Positions 25,698 through 35,275 of a stretch of 64,000 bases of DNA are shown piece after piece. The stretch is from positions 2,170,001-2,234,000 of the forward strand of contig NZ_CP014228.1 in assembly GCF_001553565.1 (NCBI RefSeq), read 5' to 3'. This stretch comes from Actinomyces radicidentis. GTDB taxonomy: Bacteria > Actinomycetota > Actinomycetes > Actinomycetales > Actinomycetaceae. The translations under genes were made by a program, and so were the position numbers. A model generated the notes under the pieces. That model was not told the DNA's origin, did no database searches, and saw nothing but the letters and a program-made list of their open reading frames with translations. Every line of letters begins with the position of its first letter. The first letter of the stretch is position 1.

Positions 25698-26630
25698 TTG
25701 CCCGCACACCACACCGCCAGAACCGCCCCGCCGGCAGCCGTGCCGCGCCGTGGAGGACAGCGCGCAGCCCGCGTCCGCGAGGCGGTCACCGGCTACGCCT
25801 TCCTGGCCCCGAGCGTCCTCGGTGTCCTGCTCTTCATGGTCGTGCCCGTCGGCGTCATCGTCTGGCTGGCCTTCCACAAGTGGGACCTCATCTCCTCCCC
25901 GGAGTTCGTCGGCCTCAGTCAGATCACCGACACACTCGGTGACCCCGAGTTCAGGTCCTCCATCGGCATCACGCTCGGGCTCGTCGTCCTCGTCGTGCCG
26001 GTGCAGATCGTCCTCGGCCTGGCACTGGCCAACATGCTGACGAAGGGCGTGCGCGGCACCAACGTGCTGCGAGCGCTCATCGTCATCCCGTGGATCTCCT
26101 CGCCGCTCGCCCTCGGGGTCGTGTGGTCCTGGCTCCTGGCGCCCACGGGAGGCGTGCTCTCGACGATCGCCGGGCACCGGCTCGAGATCCTGGTGTCGGA
26201 CACCTGGGCGCTTCCGGCCGTCGCCTTCGTCGTCATCTGGAACCAGGTGGGCTACACCTCCCTCTTCTTCATCGCGGGACTCCTGTCCATCCCGTCCGAG
26301 CTCATCGAGGCGGCCTGGGTCGACGGCGCCAGCCCCTCCCAGATCTTCTGGCGCATCAAGGTGCCGCTGCTGCGCCCGACCTTCTTCTTCGTCTCCGTCA
26401 CCTCGGTCATCGCGGCGTTCAACGTCTTCGACCAGGTCTACGCCCTCACCGGCGGCGGGCCCGACGGGAAGACCTCCGTGCTGGCTTACCAGATCTACTC
26501 GACGGCCTTCGTCGACTGGAACATCGGCAAGGCCTCCGTCATGGCCCTGGTCATGTTCCTCATCCTGCTGGCCATCACGCTCGCCCAGAACCTCTACTTC
26601 CGCAGGAGGACGACCTATGAGCTCGTCTGA
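25698..26630 (+). CDS. Sugar ABC transporter permease (MalF/UgpA type)
   Basis: This inner-membrane permease (310 aa) has six predicted helices and the EAA loop IEAAWVDGASPSQIFWRIKVPLLRP, which contacts the ATPase. It pairs with the MalG-type gene that overlaps by 14 nt. The start is taken as TTG 25698 after GAGG; GTG 25740 is an alternative. The CUT1 operon (permease, permease, binding protein) has no ATPase gene, so a shared MsmK/MsiK-type ATPase elsewhere is needed. Confidence 0.85.
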   Translation: MPAHHTARTAPPAAVPRRGGQRAARVREAVTGYAFLAPSVLGVLLFMVVPVGVIVWLAFHKWDLISSPEFVGLSQITDTLGDPEFRSSIGITLGLVVLVVPVQIVLGLALANMLTKGVRGTNVLRALIVIPWISSPLALGVVWSWLLAPTGGVLSTIAGHRLEILVSDTWALPAVAFVVIWNQVGYTSLFFIAGLLSIPSELIEAAWVDGASPSQIFWRIKVPLLRPTFFFVSVTSVIAAFNVFDQVYALTGGGPDGKTSVLAYQIYSTAFVDWNIGKASVMALVMFLILLAITLAQNLYFRRRTTYELV

Positions 26631-27507
26631 GACCGTCCTGCCGAACCCCGTCTCCGCCCGCCGTCCGCGCGCCCGCGCCGTCGACCGGCGCGGTCCGCTG
26701 GCCACGGTCGGGATCTACCTGGGCCTGGGCCTGGCCGCCGCGATCATGGTGCTGCCCTTCGCGTTCTCCTTCGTGACGGCCTTCAAGTCCCCCCAGGACT
26801 TCGCCTCCCACTCCCCGCTGTCCCTGCCGACGACGTGGACCCTGGAGTCCTTCGAGGAGGTGCTGAACGGGCGGATCGCCATGATCGCCTCCATCGGCAC
26901 GACCCTAGCGATGGTCGTGGTCATGGTCCTCGTCCAGGTCTCCTCATCGGTCCTGGCGGCCTACGCCTTCGCGCGTCTGCGGTTCCCGGGCCGCGACGCG
27001 ATCTTCTGGTTGTTCCTCTCGACGATGATGATCCCGTCGACCGTCCTCGTTATCCCGCTCTACCTCATGATGTCGAAGGCCGGTCTCGCGAACACCTTCT
27101 GGGGCCTCGTCATTCCCTTCATGCTGGCCTCGCCGTACGCCGTCTTCCTCCTGCGGGAGAACTTCAAGGCGATCCCGCAGGAGCTCATCGACGCCGCCCG
27201 CGTCGACGGCGCCGGCAGCCTGCGCACCCTCCTGCAGATCGTCCTGCCGATCTCCCGACCGATCCTCGCGACGCTCACGCTCATCACCGTGGTGAGCCAG
27301 TGGAACTCCTTCATGTGGCCCCGGATCATCGCCAACCAGGACCCGAAGGTCATCACCGTGGCGACCGCCGCCATGCAGTCCCAGTACACGTCCAACTGGA
27401 CCTACGTCATGGCCGCCACGACCCTCGCCCTGGTCCCCCTCATCATCCTGTTCGTCCTGTTCCAGAAGCAGATCGTCGCCTCGATCGTGCTCACCGGACT
27501 CAAGTAG
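26617..27507 (+). CDS. Sugar ABC transporter permease (MalG/UgpE type)
   Basis: This second permease (296 aa) has six predicted membrane helices and the EAA loop IDAARVDGAGSLRTLLQIVLPISRP. Translation is coupled with the upstream permease. The MalG-type C-terminus ends GLK, as usual. Substrate specificity is set by the binding protein that follows. Confidence 0.88.
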   Translation: MSSSETVLPNPVSARRPRARAVDRRGPLATVGIYLGLGLAAAIMVLPFAFSFVTAFKSPQDFASHSPLSLPTTWTLESFEEVLNGRIAMIASIGTTLAMVVVMVLVQVSSSVLAAYAFARLRFPGRDAIFWLFLSTMMIPSTVLVIPLYLMMSKAGLANTFWGLVIPFMLASPYAVFLLRENFKAIPQELIDAARVDGAGSLRTLLQIVLPISRPILATLTLITVVSQWNSFMWPRIIANQDPKVITVATAAMQSQYTSNWTYVMAATTLALVPLIILFVLFQKQIVASIVLTGLK

Positions 27508-27554
27508 GCCGCCCCGCCGGGCGCGCCGAGCCCCACCAAGGAAAGAGAGAACCC

Positions 27555-28925
27555 ATGTCCCTCAGCGCATCCTCAGTCTCCCGCCGTTCCCTCCTGCGCG
27601 CGGGCGGCATGACCGTCTCCGCCGGCGCCATCGCCTCCGTCCTCGCCGCGTGCACCTCCACGCGCACCGACGACTCCTCCTCGTCGTCGTCCTCCGGCGG
27701 CTCCCTCACCTTCCGCCTGTGGGACGAGGGCGCGGCCTCCGCCTACGAGGAGGCGCTCACGTCCTTCACCGAGGACACCGGCATCGAGGTCAAGATCGAG
27801 CAGGTCGCCTGGTCCGACTACTTCACGACCCTGCGCAACGACATCGCCGCCGGCAGCGCCCCCGACGTCTTCTGGGTGAACGCCTCCAACTACGTCGACT
27901 ACGCCGCCGCGGGCAAGCTCCTCGACATCGAGAAGACCTTCCCCGAGTCGGAGCGCACGGGCTGGCTCGAGGCCGCCATGGACCAGTACACGGTGGACGG
28001 CAACCTCTGGGGCGTTCCCGCGATGACGGACCCGAACATCGCGGTCTACTACAACAAGGAGCTCCTCGACGCCGCCGGCGTGTCCGTCGAGGACCTCGCC
28101 GACCTCGCCTGGGATCCCACTGCTGAGTCGGACACCCTCCGAGAGATCGCCACGAAGCTCACCCTGGACAAGGCCGGGAAGACGCCTGCCGACGACGGTT
28201 TCGACTCCGGTAATATCGTCCAGTTCGGCTACAACGCCGCTTCCGACCTCCAGGCGATCTACCTTCCGTGGCTCGGTGCCAACGGAGCCACCTACCAGGA
28301 CGACGACGGTCAGATGTCCTTCGCCTCCGACGCGGGCATCGAGACCTTCCAGTACATCGTCGACCTCATCAACGAGGACCACGTCTCCCCGTCCGCAGCG
28401 GACACGAACACCAACGGCGACTTCAGCCGGGACCAGTTCATCCAGGGGAAGATGGGCCTCTTCCAGTCGGGTGCCTACAACCTCGCCAACATCAAGGACG
28501 GCGCCGACTTCGAGTGGGGCATCGTCGAGCTCCCGCAGGGCCCGAAGGGTCGCGGAGGCGTGGTCTCCGCCGTCGCCGCCGTCGGCTCCGCCGCCTCCAC
28601 GAGCACTGACGCCCAGAAGAAGCTCCTCGCCTGGATCGGCTCCGCCGACGGGTCGAAGGTCCTCGGGGAGAAGGGCGTGGGTCTGCCGGGCAACACCGAC
28701 GCCCAGGACTCCTGGAAGACGTACTGGACGGACCAGGACGTCGACGTCACGCCGATGATGACGATCGACCCGGACACGTCCCTGCCCGGTCCCTGGGGCG
28801 CCAAGATCCAGGCGGCCATGGACGCGACGAACAAGGTGCTGCCCTCGGTCTTCCTCGGCAAGAAGGACGTCGCCGAGGGCCTCAAGGAGGCCCAGGACGC
28901 CGGCAACGCCGCCATCGACGGCTGA
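27555..28925 (+). CDS. Sugar ABC transporter substrate-binding lipoprotein
   Basis: This extracellular solute-binding protein family 1 member (456 aa) begins with a twin-arginine type signal (SVSRRSLLRAGG) and a lipobox LAAC, so it is a lipid-anchored protein exported folded. The mature part starts with a Ser-rich linker and has WDEGAASAYEEALTSF, DVFWVNASNYVDYAA and VPAMTDPNIAVYYNKELLDAAGV, typical of CUT1 binding proteins. RBS AAGGA precedes the ATG. Sugar is unknown; the nearby GH4 and PfkB genes suggest an oligosaccharide or glycoside. Confidence 0.88.
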   Translation: MSLSASSVSRRSLLRAGGMTVSAGAIASVLAACTSTRTDDSSSSSSSGGSLTFRLWDEGAASAYEEALTSFTEDTGIEVKIEQVAWSDYFTTLRNDIAAGSAPDVFWVNASNYVDYAAAGKLLDIEKTFPESERTGWLEAAMDQYTVDGNLWGVPAMTDPNIAVYYNKELLDAAGVSVEDLADLAWDPTAESDTLREIATKLTLDKAGKTPADDGFDSGNIVQFGYNAASDLQAIYLPWLGANGATYQDDDGQMSFASDAGIETFQYIVDLINEDHVSPSAADTNTNGDFSRDQFIQGKMGLFQSGAYNLANIKDGADFEWGIVELPQGPKGRGGVVSAVAAVGSAASTSTDAQKKLLAWIGSADGSKVLGEKGVGLPGNTDAQDSWKTYWTDQDVDVTPMMTIDPDTSLPGPWGAKIQAAMDATNKVLPSVFLGKKDVAEGLKEAQDAGNAAIDG

Positions 28926-29025
28926 CCTCGGCTCCGTCCCGGACCCGCCCAGGACCACGACCAGCCGGGGCGGGGCGCGCACCCGCGCCCCGCCCCCGGC
29001 GCACCCACCGCTCGAGAGGAGCACC

Positions 29026-29814
29026 ATGCCCGCCCTCGTCCCCGCGCAGGCCCTCGACCCGGCTGAGGACCCCGCTCCTGGTCTCCCGAGCGTCCTCGCC
29101 GTCTACGCGCATCCCGACGACGCCGACGTGGGCGCCGGCGGAACGCTCGCGCGCCTGGCCCGGACCGGTCACGACGTGGCGCTCGTGCTGGTCACCTCGG
29201 GGGACGTAGGCGGGTTCGAGAACGCGGGGCAGGACCGCATGAGCGAGCGACGTCGGGGCGAGCAGCGCGAGGCCGCAGCCGCGCTGGGCATCACCGACGT
29301 CACCTTCCTCACCGGGTATCGGGACGGGCACGTGCGCGAGGGCATGGGCACGGAGCAGGCGGGGCTCGTGCGCGACGTCGTCGCCGCGGTCCGCCTCCAC
29401 CGCGCCGACCTCATCCTCACCACCTCGCCCGAGTACAACTTCGGCTCCACGGCCGCCAACCACCCCGATCACCGCGCCGTCGGCCGCGCGGTGGTCGAGG
29501 CCGCCTACCCGGCCGCCGGCAACCCCTTCGACTACTGCGAGCTCGGGGCCCAGGGGCTCGAGGCCCACGACCCCCTCGAGGTCTGGTTCCAGGGGCACAG
29601 GGAGGTCAACCACGTCGTCGCCCTCGCCCCGGAGGACCTCGACGCCAAGGTCTCGGCGGTGCGCTCGCACCCGAGCCAGTTCCAGGACCTCGACGGCATC
29701 GAGACCTTCGTACGCTCCCGCGCTGCGGAGGAGGTGGCGGGCACCGGGGACGCGGAGGCGGGGGAGCGCTTCTACCGCTGGGTCATCCGCGGCCTCGACG
29801 GTTCACTCGGCTGA
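29026..29814 (+). CDS. PIG-L (LmbE)-family zinc deacetylase
   Basis: The protein (262 aa) belongs to the PIG-L/LmbE family of zinc-dependent N-deacetylases, which act on GlcNAc-type substrates, including mycothiol and bacillithiol precursors. Zinc and catalytic residues appear in AHPDDAD (H29, D31, D32) and NHPDHRAV (H146, H149). RBS AGGAG precedes ATG 29026. It is 100 nt after the binding protein and may be in the same operon, so an amino-sugar released from the imported molecule is a plausible substrate. Confidence 0.8.
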   Translation: MPALVPAQALDPAEDPAPGLPSVLAVYAHPDDADVGAGGTLARLARTGHDVALVLVTSGDVGGFENAGQDRMSERRRGEQREAAAALGITDVTFLTGYRDGHVREGMGTEQAGLVRDVVAAVRLHRADLILTTSPEYNFGSTAANHPDHRAVGRAVVEAAYPAAGNPFDYCELGAQGLEAHDPLEVWFQGHREVNHVVALAPEDLDAKVSAVRSHPSQFQDLDGIETFVRSRAAEEVAGTGDAEAGERFYRWVIRGLDGSLG

Positions 29815-29824
29815 GTCCTGGGAC

Positions 29825-29840
29825 GGTGCGCTCGCGCACC
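29825..29840. terminator. Short hairpin between convergent genes
   Basis: GGTGCGC-TC-GCGCACC, a perfect 7-bp inverted repeat between the convergent deacetylase and PfkB genes, without a T-tract. Confidence 0.4.
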
Positions 29841-29881
29841 GGGACCGCGGATTGTACGCGGCTCAGGCCCGGCCCCGGCTC

Positions 29882-30862
29882 TCAGCCGGGAAGGTCGGTG
29901 AAGGACAGGTCGAAGCCGCTCGGCCCCGTCGGCAGGCCCGCTGCGAGGGCCCACCCGGCGGCCTCCGCGAGGCTCGGGGCACCGAGCGAGCCGCCTGGGC
30001 GCCCAACCGCCAGGCCGCCGGTCACCGAGGCGAGGCTGAGCGACGCCCGCAGACCCAGTCCGGCTGCGAGGCCCGCGACGAGCCCCGCCGTGAAGTCGTC
30101 GCCCGCTCCGGTCGTGTCGATCGCATCCACGGGAGCCGCCGGCAGCACGACCTCCTCGTCGCCGGAGCAGGCGACGACGCCGTCGGCGCCGCAGGTGACG
30201 ACGGCGAGCGGGACCCGTCGTGCGAGTGCCCGCGCCGCGTCCCGCGGTGAGTCGGTCCGCGTGTACCGCTGCGCCTCCGCGTCGCTGGGAGTGAAGACGT
30301 CGATGAGCTCCAGCGGCTCCAGGTCCGCCGCGCTCCACCGGCCGCTCGCGTCCCAGCCGACGTCGCCGACGACGGCGGTCGGGGCCGCGCCCGAGCGCCA
30401 TCCGCGCACGGGTTCCTCGTTGCGGGCCACGTGCCGCAGGTCGGTGACGAGGACGGACGGTGAGATCTCCCAGCCCGCGAGGCGGACGGCGGTGTCCGAG
30501 CCGGCCGTCGTCATGGCGCGGTCGCCGTCGTAGGCGAGGGAGACGGTCACGTTCTGCGCGGGTGCGCTCACGCACCCGGACAGGTCGAGTCCTGCATCAG
30601 CGAGCGCTGCGCGGACGAGTCCGCCGGTCTCGTCCTGGCCGAGCTCGGTTCTCAGCGCCACGGGCAGTCCCAGACGGGCGAGCGAGACGGCCTGGTTCGC
30701 CCACCCGCCGGGCGTCATCGTGCACGACGCCCCCCACTGCTCCTCGCCGAGGCGCGGGGCGTGCTCGAGGCCTGTCATGATGACGTCGAGGAAGACGGGG
30801 CCGGCCACCGCGATCGGGTGGTCGTGGGACGGCCGGACGGGCACGAGCGAGCGGGTGGGCAC
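29882..30862 (-). CDS. PfkB-family carbohydrate kinase
   Basis: This ribokinase-type sugar kinase (326 aa) has the first PfkB signature in GGWANQAVSLARLG and the ATP/catalytic motif DTTGAGDDFTAG near residue 230. It starts at GTG 30862 on the minus strand with GGAGG 4 nt before it. It is divergent from the GH4 gene across 116 bp, so the pair may share control. It probably phosphorylates a sugar released by the nearby hydrolase or deacetylase. Confidence 0.85.
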   Translation of the reverse strand: MPTRSLVPVRPSHDHPIAVAGPVFLDVIMTGLEHAPRLGEEQWGASCTMTPGGWANQAVSLARLGLPVALRTELGQDETGGLVRAALADAGLDLSGCVSAPAQNVTVSLAYDGDRAMTTAGSDTAVRLAGWEISPSVLVTDLRHVARNEEPVRGWRSGAAPTAVVGDVGWDASGRWSAADLEPLELIDVFTPSDAEAQRYTRTDSPRDAARALARRVPLAVVTCGADGVVACSGDEEVVLPAAPVDAIDTTGAGDDFTAGLVAGLAAGLGLRASLSLASVTGGLAVGRPGGSLGAPSLAEAAGWALAAGLPTGPSGFDLSFTDLPG

Positions 30863-30978
30863 AGGACCTCCGTGGGCGGGGTTGGGAAGAGCGAACGGAA
30901 CATCGCCCCGACTCTAGGGCCCCGTGCGATAGCCTGCCCGCGGCGCGCAACTGGTGCGTCGCACGGAGGTTACCGTTC

Positions 30979-32403
30979 ATGAAGCTGCTCATCGTCGGAG
31001 GCGGAGGCTTCCGCGTCCCCCAGGTCGTCGAGGTCCTCGCGGCCGCCCGCGCCGGCTCCGGGCTGTACCCGGGCCTCGAGGTGGACGAGGTCTGCCTGTA
31101 CGACACCTCGGCCGCGCGCCTGGACGTCATGCGCGCCGTCCTGCGGGACCTAAACTACCCGCAGGCTCCGATCATCACCTCGACCACCGACGTGCGCGAG
31201 GCCGTGGCCGGCTCGGACTTCATCTTCTCCGCGCTGCGCGAGGGCGGTACCCACGGGCGCGTCATCGACGAGCTCGTGGCCCTCAGAGAGGGCGTCCTCG
31301 GCCAGGAGACGGTGGGAGTCGGCGGATACGCCTACGCCTTCCGCACGGTCCCGGCCGCGATGGAGCTGGCCCGGGCGGTGCGGGACCTGGCGCCGGAGGC
31401 CTGGGTCATCAACTTCACCAACCCGGCGGGCATCATCACGCAGGCGATGCGCTCCGTGCTCGGCGACCGCGTCGTGGGCATCTGCGACACCCCGATCGGC
31501 CTGGTGCGCCGTGCGACGGCGGCCGTCGGCGGGGACGCGGCGCGCGTCTCGCAGGTGGCGCAGGGCTCGGACGTGGACTTCGACTACGTGGGTCTCAACC
31601 ACCTGGGTTGGCTGCGGAGCCTGACCGTGGCCGGCGAGGACCGCCTCCCGGCTCTGCTCGCGGACGACGAGGCGCTGGACCACATGGAGGAGGCCCGCAC
31701 GATCGGCGCCGACTGGCTGCGCACGATCGGGATGCTGCCCAACGAGTACCTCTTCTACTACTACCTGAACAGAGAGTCGGTGGCCCGCATCCGCGAGGAG
31801 GCGGAGACCCGCGGTCAGTTCCTCGAGCGCCAGCAGGGCGCCTTCTACGACGCCGTCGCGGCCGAGCCGGGTCGTGCGGGCGAGCTGTGGACCCGCACGC
31901 ACGACGAGCGCGAGGCGACCTACATGGCGGAGTCGCGCGAGGAGTCGGAGCGCGCCGGCCGCCGTGCGGAGGACATCGCGGGCGGCGGCTACCAGCAGGT
32001 GGCGCTCGACCTCATGACGGCGCTGCGCACGGGCGCGCCGGCCCGCATGGTGCTCGACGTCGGCAACGCCGACGCCCACGCCGGGGACGGCCAGGGGCTC
32101 GTGGTGCCGCAGCTGCGCGAGGACGCGGTCATCGAGGTGCCCTGCGTCGTGGACGCGGACGGCGTGCACCCGCAGCGCGTGGGCGCCCTGGGCGGCCCGG
32201 AGCTGGGCCTGGTCGCGAGCGTCAAGGGCTGCGAGGAGCTCGTCATCGAGGCGGCTCTGTCCGGCGACGAGCGCCTCGCGTGGCGAGCACTGGCCTCGCA
32301 CCCGCTGGTCGACTCGGTCAACGTGGCGCGTCGCGTGCTGGACGGCTACCTGGAGAGGAACCCCGGCGTGGCGCGCACCTTCGGGCACCGCGTCAGGCAC
32401 TGA
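30979..32403 (+). CDS. GH4-family 6-phospho-beta-glucosidase-like hydrolase
   Basis: The enzyme (474 aa) is a family 4 glycosidase, which uses NAD+ and a divalent metal. The N-terminal NAD fold starts LLIVGGGGFRVPQVV. The conserved set is present: NFTNPAG (145-151), C169 in ICDTP and H208 in NHLGW, the metal ligands. Family members cleave 6-phospho-glycosides; the exact linkage is not readable. GGAGG precedes ATG 30979, and a -10-like TAGCCT lies about 45 bp upstream. No PTS for a phospho-glycoside is nearby, so the substrate may be phosphorylated by the PfkB kinase. Confidence 0.88.
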   Translation: MKLLIVGGGGFRVPQVVEVLAAARAGSGLYPGLEVDEVCLYDTSAARLDVMRAVLRDLNYPQAPIITSTTDVREAVAGSDFIFSALREGGTHGRVIDELVALREGVLGQETVGVGGYAYAFRTVPAAMELARAVRDLAPEAWVINFTNPAGIITQAMRSVLGDRVVGICDTPIGLVRRATAAVGGDAARVSQVAQGSDVDFDYVGLNHLGWLRSLTVAGEDRLPALLADDEALDHMEEARTIGADWLRTIGMLPNEYLFYYYLNRESVARIREEAETRGQFLERQQGAFYDAVAAEPGRAGELWTRTHDEREATYMAESREESERAGRRAEDIAGGGYQQVALDLMTALRTGAPARMVLDVGNADAHAGDGQGLVVPQLREDAVIEVPCVVDADGVHPQRVGALGGPELGLVASVKGCEELVIEAALSGDERLAWRALASHPLVDSVNVARRVLDGYLERNPGVARTFGHRVRH

Positions 32404-32435
32404 GACGCGTGGGCGGCGGTGGTCGCCGTCGGTGC

Positions 32436-32441
32436 TATCGT
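32436..32441 (+). promoter_or_regulatory. Candidate -10 of the gluABCD-type operon
   Basis: TATCGT, 64 bp before the leader peptide. GTCCCG/CGGGAC and GTCCG/CGGAC hairpins follow in the leader. Confidence 0.4.
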
Positions 32442-32504
32442 CACGAGCACGCCCGTCCCGGCCCTCGGGACGCAGGCGTCCGTTTCCGGACAGGAGGGAG
32501 CGTC

Positions 32505-32552
32505 ATGAGCGCGCTGACCCGTCGCTGTCGTGGCTGTCGACTCCACCACTGA
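32505..32552 (+). CDS. Leader peptide [15 protein letters not shown] upstream of the gluABCD-type operon
   Basis: ATG 32505 follows a strong GGAGGGA site and encodes [15 protein letters not shown], with a CRGCR core. It ends 107 nt before the ATPase start. A hairpin (CCCGAG/CTCGGG outer, GGGCC/GGCCC inner; 32558-32597) begins 6 nt after its stop. The CRxCR core matches the peptide at 25599. It is probably a regulatory leader peptide that senses charged tRNA-Cys or tRNA-Arg. Confidence 0.6.
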   Translation: MSALTRRCRGCRLHH

Positions 32553-32557
32553 GCGCC

Positions 32558-32597
32558 CCCGAGCAACCAGGGGCCGCCGTCGGAGGCCCTCCTCGGG
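32558..32597 (+). promoter_or_regulatory. Attenuator-like hairpin behind the leader peptide
   Basis: CCCGAG (32558-32563) pairs with CTCGGG (32592-32597), and GGGCC (32571-32575) with GGCCC (32585-32589). A ribosome stalled on the two Cys codons (32526-32537) would sit just ahead of it. Confidence 0.45.
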
Positions 32598-32639
32598 CTC
32601 CGCACCAGCCACCACCCGTCCGCGAGGCCACGGCCTCCT

Positions 32640-32655
32640 GAACCCAGCGAGGTTC
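32640..32655 (+). promoter_or_regulatory. Hairpin over the ribosome site of the ATPase gene
   Basis: GAACC (32640-32644) can pair with GGTTC (32651-32655); the GAGG site (32649-32652) is partly inside and lies 6 nt before the GTG start. It is nearly the same element as 25678-25694. Confidence 0.5.
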
Positions 32656-32658
32656 ACC

Positions 32659-33438
<780 letters not shown>

Positions 33439-33520
33439 CACCGTCCCACCGCCGCGCCCGGCGGCGCCGCCCGTCCTCACGGGCGACGGCCCGGGCGCAC
33501 CCCACGAAAGGTTCACTCCC

Positions 33521-34519
33521 ATGACCACGTTCTCGCGTCGCACCCTCCTCTCCGTCACCGGCGCCGCCGGCGTCGCCGCGGTCCTCGCCGCCTGCTCCGA
33601 CACGGGCGCCGACGGCAAGTCCGTCTCAGAGTCCTCCGCCTCCTCGAGCGCCTCGGGCGGCGCGGAGTCCTACGACACGATCATCAACTCCGGCCCGGTC
33701 GCCTCCGACGACGAGGTCTCGGCCTCCACGTGGGCCAGCGCCGTCAAGAAGGCCGGCACCTTCAAGATCGGCGGCACGAAGACGAACCAGGTCTTCAGCC
33801 TCGAGGACCCGACGACCGGCAAGGTCACCGGCTTCGACGCCGCCATCTCCCAGCTCCTCGCCCGCTACATCCTCGGCGGCGACGACGCCTCCTCCCTCGT
33901 CGAGATCACGCAGGCCACCTCCGACACCCGCGAGACCCTCCTCGAGAACGGCTCCGTCGAGGCGGTCTTCGCGACCTACACCATCACGCCGGAGCGCGCG
34001 GAGAAGATCACCTTCGCGGGCCCCTACTACGAGTCCGGCCAGACCGTCCTCGTCAAGGCCGACAACGACAAGATCACCGGCGTCACGTCGCTCACGAGCG
34101 GCGTCAAGGTGGCCGTCCAGGCCAACTCGACCTCCGTCCAGGCCGTCACGGAGCACGCCCCCGACGCCGAGCAGGTCCAGTTCGAGACGGACTCCGACTG
34201 CGTCGCCGCGGTCGAGGCGGGGCAGGTCGACGCCTACGTCCTCGACGAGGCCGTCCTGCTCGCCACGGTCGCCTCCAACGACAACGTCAAGCTCGTCGGC
34301 GAGCCCTTCACCACCGAGCCCTACGGCATCGGCCTGCCCAAGGACTCCGACGGTCAGGCCTTCGTCAACGCCTTCCTCGCCAAGATCGACGAGGACGGCA
34401 CCTGGACCAAGGTCTGGGAGAACACGATCGGCTCCATCACCCACGGCACCGCCCCCGAGCCGCCCGTCATCGGCTCCGTCGAGGGCGCGGCCACCGCCTC
34501 CGCCACCCCCACCGCCTGA
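33521..34519 (+). CDS. gluB: Amino-acid ABC transporter binding lipoprotein (GluB type)
   Basis: This family 3 solute-binding protein (332 aa) has an FSRRTLLSVTGAAG signal with two arginines and lipobox LAAC, so it is a lipoprotein, probably Tat-exported. A Ser-rich linker follows. The binding-protein core is seen in GKVTGFDAAISQLLARYI, SVEAVFATYTITPERAEKITFAGPYY and VEAGQVDAYVLDEAVLL. AAAGG precedes the ATG. Confidence 0.87.
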   Translation: MTTFSRRTLLSVTGAAGVAAVLAACSDTGADGKSVSESSASSSASGGAESYDTIINSGPVASDDEVSASTWASAVKKAGTFKIGGTKTNQVFSLEDPTTGKVTGFDAAISQLLARYILGGDDASSLVEITQATSDTRETLLENGSVEAVFATYTITPERAEKITFAGPYYESGQTVLVKADNDKITGVTSLTSGVKVAVQANSTSVQAVTEHAPDAEQVQFETDSDCVAAVEAGQVDAYVLDEAVLLATVASNDNVKLVGEPFTTEPYGIGLPKDSDGQAFVNAFLAKIDEDGTWTKVWENTIGSITHGTAPEPPVIGSVEGAATASATPTA

Positions 34520-34618
34520 CGGGCGCAGCCGGACGACGCCGGGTGCGGTGACGCCGGCCGTGGGAGCCCCCACCGGCCGGCGTCACCGCCGGGCAGCCGC
34601 CCACGAGGAAGGGAATCC

Positions 34619-35275
34619 GTGAACGTCATCACCGAGAACCTGGGCCTGCTCGGCTCGGGACTGCTCACGACGCTCCTGCTGGCCGTGACGGGCTACGTCG
34701 GCGCGCTCGTCGTCGGGACCCTCGTCGCCGTCTGCCGTGTCAGCCCGGTGCCGCCGCTGCGCTGGTTCGCCTCGGCCTGGGTCGCCGTCGCCTGCAACGT
34801 CCCGCTCCTGTGCCTCATGATCCTGCTCGCCTTCGGCGTGCCGAGGATCGGTCTGCCGGTCACCCTCATGCGGGCCGCCGTCATCGGGATCGTGTTCTCG
34901 GCGTCCGGCTTCGTGTGCGAGACCGTGCGCTCGGGCATCAACTCCGTCTCGAAGGGGCAGATCGAGGCCGCCCGCGCGCTGGGCATGCCCTTCGGCCTCA
35001 TCATCGGCAAGGTCGTCCTCCCTCAGGCCCTCGTCCGCACCATCCAGCCACTGGTCAACATCTTCATCTCCTGCCTCATCGGCTCCTCCCTCGCCGCCGC
35101 CATCGGCGTGCCCGAGCTCACCAACGTCACCCAGCAGCTCAACCTCCGCTACGCCGAGGCCGTCATCACCTTCCTCGTCTCGGGCCTGACCTACCTCGTC
35201 ATCGCCTTCCTCGCCACTCGGGTCGGCGGGGGCCTCGAGAGACGCGCCGCCGCCAGGACGGAGGCCCGCGCATGA
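34619..35275 (+). CDS. gluC: Amino-acid ABC transporter permease (GluC type)
   Basis: This membrane permease (218 aa) belongs to the HisM/GlnP family with about five helices and the EAA-like loop EAARALGMPFGLIIGKVVLPQAL. GTG 34619 follows GAGGAAGGGA. It overlaps the next permease by 4 nt. Confidence 0.87.
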   Translation: MNVITENLGLLGSGLLTTLLLAVTGYVGALVVGTLVAVCRVSPVPPLRWFASAWVAVACNVPLLCLMILLAFGVPRIGLPVTLMRAAVIGIVFSASGFVCETVRSGINSVSKGQIEAARALGMPFGLIIGKVVLPQALVRTIQPLVNIFISCLIGSSLAAAIGVPELTNVTQQLNLRYAEAVITFLVSGLTYLVIAFLATRVGGGLERRAAARTEARA

